Shown here: piece by piece, positions 25,158 through 33,530 of the stretch | How the letters are laid out: every line of letters starts with the position of its first letter | Position numbering within the stretch: position 1 is the first letter of the stretch | DNA from: Clostridium gallinarum | GTDB lineage: Bacteria > Bacillota > Clostridia > Clostridiales > Clostridiaceae | Length of the DNA: 64,000 nt | Assembly (NCBI RefSeq): GCF_014836325.1 | Contig: NZ_JACSQZ010000008.1 | Coordinates: forward strand, 19,620 to 83,619 | Direction of reading: 5' to 3' | Program-made: the position numbers and the translations under genes | Notes under the pieces: generated by a model | Told to the model about the DNA's origin: nothing | Seen by the model: the letters and a program-made list of their open reading frames with translations, nothing else | Databases searched by the model: none

Positions 25158-27173
25158 CTACTTAAATAATTTATCAAATAAAACTCTATTTCTCTTTTTT
25201 GAATCCTCAAGTAATTTTTCATATGAAATTATTTCAATATATGCATTCAATTCGTTTGAATCTTTATATCCAAAATAACCTAACCCATCAGGAGTTAACT
25301 TTAATCCTGAAAAAATAGCTTGTTGTTTTAATTTAGGAGTTAAATCTGCTATTATATATAAATAAAATGGAGCATTATCTGTAACTGATATAGGTCTGCC
25401 TTTTTTATCTTTTTTGGCTCCAGAACGTATATCACTTGTATATCTTAAAACTTGGTTAATTGGATTATCTTCATCTGTATAATCATCTCTCATAGGTCTT
25501 TTAAACTCTATCAATGTTAAAGCATTAAATGGCTTAGAATCTTCGTTACTTAATACAACTGGGTTATCTAAAATTAAGATATCAGGTCTATCTTTTGTAT
25601 CCACATTTATTACCTCAATATTCTTCATCTGCAAATCTGAAGCCAAGTAATAATGATAAGATAATCTTTCATCTATTAACCATAAATTATGTTTTTCATA
25701 ATCAATATCATCAGATACGGTTTTCATAGGAAAAATTAAATTATGAATATATTCTTCTAATGCATATTTGTTTTGTTCGTTATAATTCATGGCATTTTCA
25801 AATAAGTCAATAACTATCTTCCTATGAATTATATACTCTGCTAAAGTTGATTTACCAACTTCATTTTCCTTCTCTATATAATCAATATATCTTTTCTTAT
25901 ACTCCTCAAATTTAGTTATATCTTTTATCTTATTTTCTTTCAAAAACTCTTTACCTTGTTTTTTTACTTCCAAATGAAATTTTTGTTGTATTTTAAATAA
26001 CTCTAATTCAAGCTCTTCACCACTAAGCTCACACTTTAAATTTTCTATTTCTTTGAGTTTATACTTTAATAAAGATTTATATTGTGGTTTTTCTTTTTTT
26101 ATATAACCTTCGATAAACTCTTTCTTTTCCTTTTTTATTGGTTCTATATAATTTTTCAAATATTTTTTTACAACTTCAACAACTTCACTTTCTATTTGAT
26201 TTTTAGTAACTCCATTTTGATTTAATAAATCTTGATCTATTAATTTATAATTAAATTCAGTTCTTTCATCATTTACAATGTCATCTAATAATGAACTTGA
26301 AACATAAGCTGAATATAAAAATTCTCTTTCTCCATCCTTTATCTTTCCTTTTAATTCTGGTATAGCAGAATTAAGAGGTTCTGTTTTTACTTCTCTCCAA
26401 TTTGCACAATAATGAATTCTATTTTTATTACCATCAGATTCAAATAATTTGATGTGTTGAATATCAAATTTAATCCCTGATATTTTAAAGCTTTCAGTCT
26501 CTACATCTATTGATAAACTTTTATTAAACTTTTTTCTTAAATCAATAATATCAAAGTTATCTTCAATTATAACTCTTGGGGCATCTTCTTGAATAAAATA
26601 CGCTAAGCAATGTTCTATAATTTTCATTCCTATTTTATTCAACTCTCTTGGTATTTTATCGCAATATTCACTTTTTATATTGCATAACTTTACTATAGTT
26701 TTTCTATCTTCATCAGTTTCAGTGTTTATTTTATCTTTTATAGGATTATCATTATCTAGTACAAAAGAAAATTCTACTTTTTGATTCTTATTATTTTCAT
26801 TATATATACTAACAATATTTATATCATCAAAGATTTTTAACCACGAAAATCTACCTATACCTTTTCCACCTTTTGCTTTTTTATAAGTAGAATCTGATGT
26901 AAGGAAGGAATTATAGTTATTCTCATTAAATCCTATTCCATTATCCTCAATGATAAATCCGGTAATAGGATAACTTTCTCCCTTATCTTTATTTTCTAAA
27001 ACATCTTGTCTTATATCCCTTAAAACCTTAATTCTTATTTCTAATTCTTTTTTATTCCCTAATTCTTCTATAGATTGAAATGAATTCACTACTGCTTCAT
27101 ATAAAGGTAATAATATTTCATTTTTAGATAGTTTATATTTATTTATTCTCCCAACTAAATCAACTTTAAACAT
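25158..27173 (-). CDS. GHKL ATPase fused to a PD-(D/E)XK nuclease-like domain; candidate defence protein
   Basis: ATG at 27173 has a GAGGTG site; the product has 671 residues. N-terminal Hsp90/MutL-type ATPase: N-box LYEAVVNS (residues 24-31), G1 EDNGIG (76-81), G2 GGKGIGRFS (102-110). A Lys/Glu-rich helical middle (about 330-450) follows. The C-terminal part has Asp531 in RPDILIL, then Glu556 and Lys558 in IEFKRP, then NPINQVLRY, which fits the D-ExK nuclease core and is similar to Shedu-type DUF4263. The gene has its own terminator. Anti-phage function is inferred, not seen. Confidence 0.7.
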   Translation of the reverse strand: MFKVDLVGRINKYKLSKNEILLPLYEAVVNSFQSIEELGNKKELEIRIKVLRDIRQDVLENKDKGESYPITGFIIEDNGIGFNENNYNSFLTSDSTYKKAKGGKGIGRFSWLKIFDDINIVSIYNENNKNQKVEFSFVLDNDNPIKDKINTETDEDRKTIVKLCNIKSEYCDKIPRELNKIGMKIIEHCLAYFIQEDAPRVIIEDNFDIIDLRKKFNKSLSIDVETESFKISGIKFDIQHIKLFESDGNKNRIHYCANWREVKTEPLNSAIPELKGKIKDGEREFLYSAYVSSSLLDDIVNDERTEFNYKLIDQDLLNQNGVTKNQIESEVVEVVKKYLKNYIEPIKKEKKEFIEGYIKKEKPQYKSLLKYKLKEIENLKCELSGEELELELFKIQQKFHLEVKKQGKEFLKENKIKDITKFEEYKKRYIDYIEKENEVGKSTLAEYIIHRKIVIDLFENAMNYNEQNKYALEEYIHNLIFPMKTVSDDIDYEKHNLWLIDERLSYHYYLASDLQMKNIEVINVDTKDRPDILILDNPVVLSNEDSKPFNALTLIEFKRPMRDDYTDEDNPINQVLRYTSDIRSGAKKDKKGRPISVTDNAPFYLYIIADLTPKLKQQAIFSGLKLTPDGLGYFGYKDSNELNAYIEIISYEKLLEDSKKRNRVLFDKLFK

Positions 27174-27330
27174 AAAATACACCTCAAAAATTAATTTATA
27201 ACAATATATTATCAATTTAATTTTTAATTAACAATATTTTATAATTACTTTTTATTATTTTTAAATAATTACAATATTATAATACAGAATTTAAAGTAAT
27301 TGCTTACTATTCTCTTTCTTATTGTTATAT

Positions 27331-27368
27331 AAAAAGCTAGTAAATAACATTACGTTTATTTACTAGCT
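27331..27368 (-). terminator. Terminator of the kinase unit
   Basis: A 13-bp perfect stem (27335-27347 with 27356-27368) followed on the minus strand by TTTTTATA. Confidence 0.8.
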
Positions 27369-27464
27369 CTAAATTTATTTATCGTATATAAAAACATTAA
27401 ATTAAATGTTAATATTTATTTAAAAATCTATTTAATTTATTTTTAATATAATTTACTAAAGCGC

Positions 27465-27545
27465 ACAATGTGCAAATAACATTTATGTTATTTAGGGCCT
27501 ACAATTGCAGACTTTCACTAATCTCCTGCTCTAGCAATAAAATCC
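27465..27545 (-). other. Structured, less AT-rich island of unknown nature
   Basis: It has a GCACA-A-TGTGC hairpin (about 27465-27475), a hairpin AAATAACAT with ATGTTATTT just after it, and a GC-richer segment up to 27545. Short open frames such as WEDFIARAGD end quickly. It could be an RNA, a transposon end or a degraded gene end. Confidence 0.35.
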
Positions 27546-27575
27546 TCCCATATATTTAAAAATTAAATATAATAA

Positions 27576-27779
27576 TTAATGTTTTTTAGAAAATATTAAT
27601 CTTACGATTAGAAGTACAATAAAAAATATAAATGTTACTCTAAACATAAAAAATATTACGTCGTAAGTTAAATCCCTAATAAAAACACTAAATTTAGGAA
27701 GCTCATTAAATATCTCAATCAACTCCTTTCTATTTATACTACATATCATAATTATATTATTTTCAAATTTATAATTCAA
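27576..27779 (-). CDS. Small protein with a C-terminal membrane helix
   Basis: This 67-residue protein has a strongly hydrophobic segment at about residues 40-62 (VIFFMFRVTFIFFIVLLIVRLI) and a basic tail (FSKKH). It starts 30 bases after the kinase stops and shares its terminator, so it is likely a partner or effector of the kinase. No family recognised. Confidence 0.55.
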   Translation of the reverse strand: MNYKFENNIIMICSINRKELIEIFNELPKFSVFIRDLTYDVIFFMFRVTFIFFIVLLIVRLIFSKKH

Positions 27780-27809
27780 TATTATTTTTAATATAATTAA
27801 ATTTTGATA

Positions 27810-28958
27810 CTATACTATAAGACTTTCTATTTCTTTTCTTTCTATTTCAAGTTCTCCTTCACCATTATATTTAAAATATAGTTCTTGATTAAAAATTTCT
27901 GCTTGAAATCTATTAACATATATACAGCTTTCTTTTATCTCTTTATTTATTTTTTCTATAAAAGCTTTTCTTACATCTTCATAAAATTTATATATTGATC
28001 CCTCTCTGTCTTTACTATCTTTTAAAAAATTATATATTCTGTAATTTTCTATAGCATAATCACTTTCCTTTAATAAACATCTCATAAAGTATCTCCCTGC
28101 TTCTATAGATGAGTTTTCATAGTTATAACTTACTATTTTATTTAGTATATATCTAAGATCAAAAAAAGGAACTAACATTACAATTGTAGCTATATCTTCT
28201 ATAATTGTATCTACTAACTGATAACTCGCAAAATCTAATAAAACTACAATTTTACTCATCGCCTTACATAAAATTCTTACAATATTAGGAGAAAGCATCT
28301 TTATTTCATTTACTCCTAATAACATCATTTTCTCATCAAATTTTTCTCCAATAATTCTAATAGTAGATTCATATAATAATTTACTATCTCGTTCTAACGA
28401 ATATTTACCGCTAAATATACTAGTTCCATAATCTAATATCTTCATTTCTCTATTATGTCCTATTATTATATTATCTAAATGTAAATCTCCATGATATATA
28501 CCATTTTCTTGAGAATATCTTAGTGTCTTGAATATATTTTGCAATATATCATATCGTTCATTTAATCCAGGATTATTACTTCTCAAATGCTCTCTCAATG
28601 TAACTCCATCAATCTTCTCCATAATACAACACTTGTAACCTTCAATTATTTGAGAATGAAGATATTTAACTATATTGTCATGATCTAACTTCGCTATCTT
28701 TTTTATTTCCTCTAATCCTCTTGCATCATTAGACTTTTTTTTCTTACGATTTGGTAGCCATATTTTTAATGCTCTAATTTGTTTAGTAATTACTTCTTTA
28801 ACTTCTAAAATAACTCCATTATCACCTTTACCTATGTACCCTTTTACTTCATATCCACTAATATGAATTACTTTATTATTTATTAATACATCTCCATCTT
28901 TTAACTCAATAAAATTTCCATTTACATTCCATTTTTTATTTAAATAACTTTTACTCAT
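27810..28958 (-). CDS. Eukaryotic-type protein kinase-like protein
   Basis: This 382-residue protein has most of the Hanks kinase landmarks: Gly-rich loop GKGDNG (residues 43-48), Lys65 in ALKIW, Glu83 or Glu84 in the next helix, HGDLHLDN (156-163, catalytic Asp158 and Asn163) and DYG (176-178) in place of DFG. The 200-residue C-terminal part is helical and unlike known sensor domains. It is followed by a small membrane protein. Prophage kinases of this type can act in defence or abortive infection; here that is inferred. Confidence 0.75.
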   Translation of the reverse strand: MSKSYLNKKWNVNGNFIELKDGDVLINNKVIHISGYEVKGYIGKGDNGVILEVKEVITKQIRALKIWLPNRKKKKSNDARGLEEIKKIAKLDHDNIVKYLHSQIIEGYKCCIMEKIDGVTLREHLRSNNPGLNERYDILQNIFKTLRYSQENGIYHGDLHLDNIIIGHNREMKILDYGTSIFSGKYSLERDSKLLYESTIRIIGEKFDEKMMLLGVNEIKMLSPNIVRILCKAMSKIVVLLDFASYQLVDTIIEDIATIVMLVPFFDLRYILNKIVSYNYENSSIEAGRYFMRCLLKESDYAIENYRIYNFLKDSKDREGSIYKFYEDVRKAFIEKINKEIKESCIYVNRFQAEIFNQELYFKYNGEGELEIERKEIESLIV

Positions 28959-29116
28959 TTATATCATCTCCCTTTACAAATACCAATATAAAATTCCCAC
29001 AGTATTCTTGCTATTCATTTAAATATTGCCATAAAAATACAATTTATTATATAATAAATTATATTTAATAATATTTCAATTAAATATTCCAAATTTATAA
29101 TTATATTTACTAAAAT

Positions 29117-29162
29117 AAAAAAAAAAGCCTAGTAAGTAAGATTCCTCCTACATACTAGGCTT
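29117..29162 (-). terminator. Terminator of the phage late operon (after the endolysin)
   Basis: GCCTAGTA (29127-29134) pairs with TACTAGGC (29153-29160), followed on the minus strand by ten T. It ends the lysis cassette right after the endolysin stop. Confidence 0.9.
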
Positions 29163-29166
29163 TAAA

Positions 29167-30234
29167 TTAATATATTGGATTTTCTGTTATACTACTATCA
29201 TTATCTCTTGGTGCATATATTGCAACTACTCCAAATCTTTCTGTTTTTATTTTATACACATCTGCAGATTTCTTTTCTAATATCTTATAAGATAGTCCTC
29301 CATATTGAGCTGGTGCTAATGCTCCTACTGCATAATTAATTGTATATGGTCCATCTACAGGATAAACCCTCCAACTTGACATATGTGGCTTTAAGTTTAA
29401 ATATCCTAATCCTGTATCTGGTACATATGATTTAACTACATTACCATTACTATCATATATTATTGCTTGATTAGCTTTTGCTAAAGTATCTGCATTATCT
29501 AAACTATTAAATGCACCAAGTTGTTCTCCGTTTTTTCTTTTAACTCTATAATTAATAGTTTTTATTGCTACAGCTGAATTAGTAACATAAGAAACTACTA
29601 ATCCATTATCTACACTACTATATACATTACACTTATTAATTTTAGCTAAATTCTTAGCACTATCTAAATTTCTAAATGCTCCTATTTGTTCTCCATTAGC
29701 AAGTTTAACTCTATAAATAACATCACTTGAAGTTGAATTATTAGTTGAAATATTAGTGTTGTTTAATTTAGCTTGAAGTTTATTTTTAAATGTATTCCAT
29801 CTTTCAGTATTAGCAAAGTTAGGACATAATTTACATTTATCTGTAACATCATAATGGCTTCTTACATTGGCCATAGAAATATTATATTTTTTCATTAAAT
29901 AAGCTCCTAATTCAATAGCATTATTTTCTGTTGTTTCTGTAACTAAAAGATTAGTTCCCATACAACACATTTCTATATTAATTGAATTTTGATTATTTAC
30001 TTCTGTTTTAGTATTACCTACTGACCAAGCTCCACATAAATCTTCTACTGATTGCCATATTTCATTATCATCAACAAAGTAATGAGCTGAAGCTTGTCTG
30101 TCTCCATTAAAGAAATAAGTTGCATTATTTGCTGCAGTAGAACTTTGAGCTCCTACATAGTGAAATACTAAAAATTTAGGATTATTATAATCATAATGGT
30201 TATATGGACTTATTTTTCTTTGTATTGTTTTCAT
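29167..30234 (-). CDS. Phage endolysin, N-acetylmuramoyl-L-alanine amidase (Amidase_2)
   Basis: This 355-residue protein has an N-terminal amidase_2 domain (about residues 1-145) with zinc His residues in VFHYVGA, and RSHYDVTDKCKLCPN near its end. Then come two repeats of about 48 residues that share VK-x-x-NGEQ-GAF-x-x-LD-A and resemble SPOR-type wall-binding motifs, and a C-terminal SH3-like part (about 275-355). It cuts the amide bond between muramic acid and the peptide stem at lysis. Confidence 0.9.
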   Translation of the reverse strand: MKTIQRKISPYNHYDYNNPKFLVFHYVGAQSSTAANNATYFFNGDRQASAHYFVDDNEIWQSVEDLCGAWSVGNTKTEVNNQNSINIEMCCMGTNLLVTETTENNAIELGAYLMKKYNISMANVRSHYDVTDKCKLCPNFANTERWNTFKNKLQAKLNNTNISTNNSTSSDVIYRVKLANGEQIGAFRNLDSAKNLAKINKCNVYSSVDNGLVVSYVTNSAVAIKTINYRVKRKNGEQLGAFNSLDNADTLAKANQAIIYDSNGNVVKSYVPDTGLGYLNLKPHMSSWRVYPVDGPYTINYAVGALAPAQYGGLSYKILEKKSADVYKIKTERFGVVAIYAPRDNDSSITENPIY

Positions 30235-30284
30235 TTTACATTCCTTCTTTCATTAATTAATTTTTATATAAAAAAGAAGCAAGA

Positions 30285-30539
30285 TTACTCCTGCTCCATA
30301 TTTGTTTCTATTAACTTATCACTTACATAAGGTATATAAGCCTTAGTGTTTTCAGTTGGATCATTTAGCACACCTAGTAATATTAAAATACTACATACTG
30401 TATTTATAACTCCAACTACCTTATCAGAATCAATATTAACTCCTAATTGTACTAGTAAACTTACTCCTAATCCTGCTAAAGCTAATATAGTTCCTTTATT
30501 ATTCAATCTTGTTAATATAGACTTTAAAACTTTACTCAT
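30285..30539 (-). CDS. Phage holin, phi LC3 type
   Basis: This 84-residue protein has two membrane helices (GTILALAGLGVSLLVQLGV and VVGVINTVCSILILLGVLND) with the DPTE motif typical of the phi LC3 holin family and an acidic tail. It forms the membrane pores that release the endolysin encoded next to it. Confidence 0.87.
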   Translation of the reverse strand: MSKVLKSILTRLNNKGTILALAGLGVSLLVQLGVNIDSDKVVGVINTVCSILILLGVLNDPTENTKAYIPYVSDKLIETNMEQE

Positions 30540-30557
30540 TTTTCAACTTCACCTTTC

Positions 30558-30791
30558 TTATTTAAATATTCCTTGTTGAATTACATAAAAAAAGAATCCT
30601 ATTAAACTACTTGCCATTATACCTATAAGCCAATTTATACTTTTCGTTTGAGCTTCAAGTTTTTCACAAAGATTATCCATCTTAACATCAGTTGCAGCTC
30701 TTCCTTTTTCTAATTCATCCAATCGCTCTGAATGATTATTTAATCTTTTCTCATGCGTTTCAAGCTGATGTTTTATTAGTTCATCATTCAT
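30558..30791 (-). CDS. XhlA-like holin-associated membrane protein
   Basis: This 77-residue protein has an N-terminal coiled coil (about residues 6-50) and a single C-terminal membrane helix (INWLIGIMASSLIGFFFYVI). This layout is that of XhlA, which works with a holin in PBSX-type lysis modules. It is 18 bases ahead of the holin gene. Confidence 0.8.
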   Translation of the reverse strand: MNDELIKHQLETHEKRLNNHSERLDELEKGRAATDVKMDNLCEKLEAQTKSINWLIGIMASSLIGFFFYVIQQGIFK

Positions 30792-30899
30792 AAATTGCCT
30801 CCCTCCTTTAAATTTCTATATAAAAAAGAGCCTACAATTAGTAAGCTCTTATTGACATATTACTTGTCTTTACTTTATTATCTTTTTAGTAGTTAACCT

Positions 30900-30956
30900 T
30901 GCCAGCTAGGATATTACATACTGCTTTATCGCCTAGCTGGCATTATTTTATTTTTA
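30900..30956 (+). terminator. Strong hairpin with T-rich tail on the plus strand
   Basis: TGCCAGCTAGG (30900-30910) pairs with CCTAGCTGGCA (30932-30942), then TTATTTTATTTTT. No plus-strand gene lies upstream that needs it. It may block antisense transcription or mark the edge of an inserted acetyltransferase gene. Confidence 0.6.
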
Positions 30957-31028
30957 GTTGTAAATTTTTAGATACCTCAACGTAAGTAATCAATTTTTAA
31001 TAATAGAGTATTAAATTTTAATACTCTA

Positions 31029-31514
31029 TTATTTAGATCTTTCCTTTATGAATTGTTTTGAATAAACAGTATAATTATTCATAACATCTTCTGTTACAAC
31101 TGCATTTGCTCCAATTCGTACATTATCTCCAATAATTACATCTCCAATTATTTTAGCTCCGACTCCTATGAAAACATTATTCCCAATTCTAGCAACGCCT
31201 CCATTGCTACTAAATTCATTGACTCCTATAGTAACTTGATGATAAATAGAGCAACCTTCTCCAAGCTCTACATTAGGATGTATTACTATTCCTCTTGGAT
31301 GTTTTAATCTTAAACCCTTACCTATCTTTACTTTAAATGGTATATCTACTTGGAACAATATATCTATAAATATTTTACGTATTATATTCAAACCGACTAG
31401 TAAAATACCTCGTAACAATGAATTAGAATAATATACTCTATTCCCAATCCTATATATAAAAATTATGAACATTGCAAATAATCTATATTCACTTGCTTTA
31501 AAATCTTCCTTCAT
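31029..31514 (-). CDS. Hexapeptide-repeat acetyltransferase (serine acetyltransferase-like)
   Basis: This 161-residue protein has the left-handed beta-helix signature: repeated hexapeptides such as IGNNVFIGVGAKIIGDVIIGDNVRIGANAVV. It is closest to CysE/WcaF-type O-acetyltransferases but lacks the N-terminal helical domain of true serine acetyltransferases. It sits between tail and lysis genes, flanked by hairpins, which fits a moron. It may acetylate a surface sugar and alter phage receptors; that is inference. Confidence 0.75.
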   Translation of the reverse strand: MKEDFKASEYRLFAMFIIFIYRIGNRVYYSNSLLRGILLVGLNIIRKIFIDILFQVDIPFKVKIGKGLRLKHPRGIVIHPNVELGEGCSIYHQVTIGVNEFSSNGGVARIGNNVFIGVGAKIIGDVIIGDNVRIGANAVVTEDVMNNYTVYSKQFIKERSK

Positions 31515-31558
31515 TACCTTCCCCCATAAATGATACTATAATAATAATTTTAACATAA

Positions 31559-33250
31559 TTAATTTATTGATCCAACAGATGCCCTCCAATAAAAATCATA
31601 TGATTCATTTCCAGAAAAATAAATAGTTATATTTGTTTCATCTGATGTAACCATTATATTCTGGGGTCCAATTGCACTTCCTCCTTTTGCTTGAACTAAC
31701 ACAGAACCGTACGGACTTACAGAAGGATTTCCAGATAAACCATGAGGTATTTTCCCACCAGATACTAGTTTTGTTGCAATCCCCTGATTCTCAGTAATAT
31801 AACCCTTATTATGATTAAATGTATTAATATCAGCATTTATTATGCTAGATGTTGTATTCTTAGTTATATCATTATTTTCAATTACATTATAAGATGGATT
31901 AGAGCCTCCATATGCAATTCTTATCCCTACATTATTTAGTTTTATTTTATTATTATTTATTTTATTATTTCCCGATTGAAGTTTTATTCCATCATCTAAG
32001 TTACCCAATATTTCATTGTTAGATATATTATTTTCATCAGAGTTGAATAAAATTATCCCTTTACCATTATTACTTATAATATTGCTTAAAAACAAACTTT
32101 CTTCAGAATACGAAGCTTCTATTCCATTTGTATTATTGTATATATTATTATTTTGAATTATATTTCTAATATTTTTAAAACCTTCTCCACCCGATATTCT
32201 TATTCCAGCACGACCATTATTAGTAATTACATTGTTAGAAATTAAATTTCTACTTGCACCATTTCCTATATACAATCCTCCATAAGAATCTCCTATAGTT
32301 CCTGTAATTATATTACCTTTTATAATACTATCCTTAACACCGTCACCACTTTCAGCAACAATCCCATCAATTCCTATCCCCATTAGTATATTATCTTTAC
32401 AAACATTGTTTGAAACTATATGATTACTTCCTCCATTAACAGCTATCCCTATTCTACAATTGCTAACTATATTGTCAGATATAATTACATTTTTACAATT
32501 AATACCCAATGCAGATATTCCTGCTCCAGAAACACTAGTTGAACCACTAACAATATTTTTTCTTACAATTACATCAAAACAATTATCCCCTATATCAATT
32601 CCCTTATTCTTAAATCCCTCTAATTTAACCCCTTCTATGCATATATTGTTTGAGTTAATTGCCTTAATGAAATTATTAGTATCCTTAGTACTACCTTTTG
32701 CCTTTCCTCCAATGCCTAATATCGTAACATTTTCTTTATTATCTAAATAAAATAAATTTCCCAATTCATTCTGCTCACAAATCAAATTACCTATTAAAAT
32801 TACTTTTTGATTTGAATTTAAATAAATATATTTAGATATAAAATTACCTTCTGGTATTATTACAGGAATATTCCCAGCGAAATCCATTGCATTTCTTATA
32901 GCTATTGTACAATCTGTATTGCCATCCCCCACTGCTCCGAACCATTCTATATTTATTCCTCTTAAATTTATTTCTCCCCATATTCCAGATTTAGCTATAT
33001 AAGTTTCAGGTAAAACTCCTATTTCCGTATTAATTTGTTCCAGATGCGAATCAAAGTTATCTAACCTATTTTTTAATTTAGCTTGGCCACCTCTTGCATC
33101 TACAATTTCTGCATTACTATTTCCAGCATTAATTACTTGTCTATCATAATCTTCTCTTAACTGCTCTACAACCTCAATTCCATCTGCTATGCTATCTCTA
33201 ACTTCTCCACCAAATATAGCTCTTCTTATTTTATCTGCTATAACTCCCAT
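31559..33250 (-). CDS. Tail fibre/receptor-binding protein with right-handed beta-helix
   Basis: ATG at 33250 has a GGAGGTG site. After an N-terminal tail-attachment and coiled-coil part (residues 1-80), INIEWFGAVGDGNTDCTIAIRNAM marks a pectate-lyase-type beta-helix, followed by many NosD/PbH1 repeats of the pattern N-x-I-x-x-N (about residues 140-510). The C-terminal domain is about 60 residues. It would bind and possibly degrade a host surface polysaccharide. Confidence 0.82.
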   Translation of the reverse strand: MGVIADKIRRAIFGGEVRDSIADGIEVVEQLREDYDRQVINAGNSNAEIVDARGGQAKLKNRLDNFDSHLEQINTEIGVLPETYIAKSGIWGEINLRGINIEWFGAVGDGNTDCTIAIRNAMDFAGNIPVIIPEGNFISKYIYLNSNQKVILIGNLICEQNELGNLFYLDNKENVTILGIGGKAKGSTKDTNNFIKAINSNNICIEGVKLEGFKNKGIDIGDNCFDVIVRKNIVSGSTSVSGAGISALGINCKNVIISDNIVSNCRIGIAVNGGSNHIVSNNVCKDNILMGIGIDGIVAESGDGVKDSIIKGNIITGTIGDSYGGLYIGNGASRNLISNNVITNNGRAGIRISGGEGFKNIRNIIQNNNIYNNTNGIEASYSEESLFLSNIISNNGKGIILFNSDENNISNNEILGNLDDGIKLQSGNNKINNNKIKLNNVGIRIAYGGSNPSYNVIENNDITKNTTSSIINADINTFNHNKGYITENQGIATKLVSGGKIPHGLSGNPSVSPYGSVLVQAKGGSAIGPQNIMVTSDETNITIYFSGNESYDFYWRASVGSIN

Positions 33251-33251
33251 T

Positions 33252-33530
33252 TTAAGCACCTCCTAATTGTATTCCTGTAATGTGAATATTAACTCCTTGC
33301 CCTTTTCCTTTTATTGAATTTGTCATTATAGGAGTATCTATTACCTTAAATTCATTTGAATTTAGCGTAAATAAAAAAGTAACACCATCTAAATTTAGTG
33401 TTACCTGTTTCTCTGAACTATTAGAGTTATATAAGAGTATTGTTTTTACAATAGATCCATTTGAATTTTTATATAATTCTGTTTCTGTATCTGTTAATGT
33501 TGTAGCTGCTATTCTTTTTACCTCTTCCAT
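33252..33530 (-). CDS. Small phage tail-associated protein
   Basis: This 92-residue protein has predicted beta-strands only (VTLNLDGVTFLFTLNSNEFKVI) and ends Gly-rich. It overlaps the tail endopeptidase stop by 1 base and leads into the fibre gene, so it is a tail-tip or fibre accessory protein. No specific family. Confidence 0.65.
   Translation of the reverse strand: MEEVKRIAATTLTDTETELYKNSNGSIVKTILLYNSNSSEKQVTLNLDGVTFLFTLNSNEFKVIDTPIMTNSIKGKGQGVNIHITGIQLGGA

Larger units (their letters stand above)
27216..27575 (-). other. Non-coding stretch between the nuclease and kinase units
   Basis: About 360 bases without a supported gene. It holds the terminator of the kinase unit (27331-27368), a structured island (27465-27545) and the presumed promoter of the GHKL gene, with a TATAAT-like box near 27275 but no clear -35. 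Confidence 0.6.
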
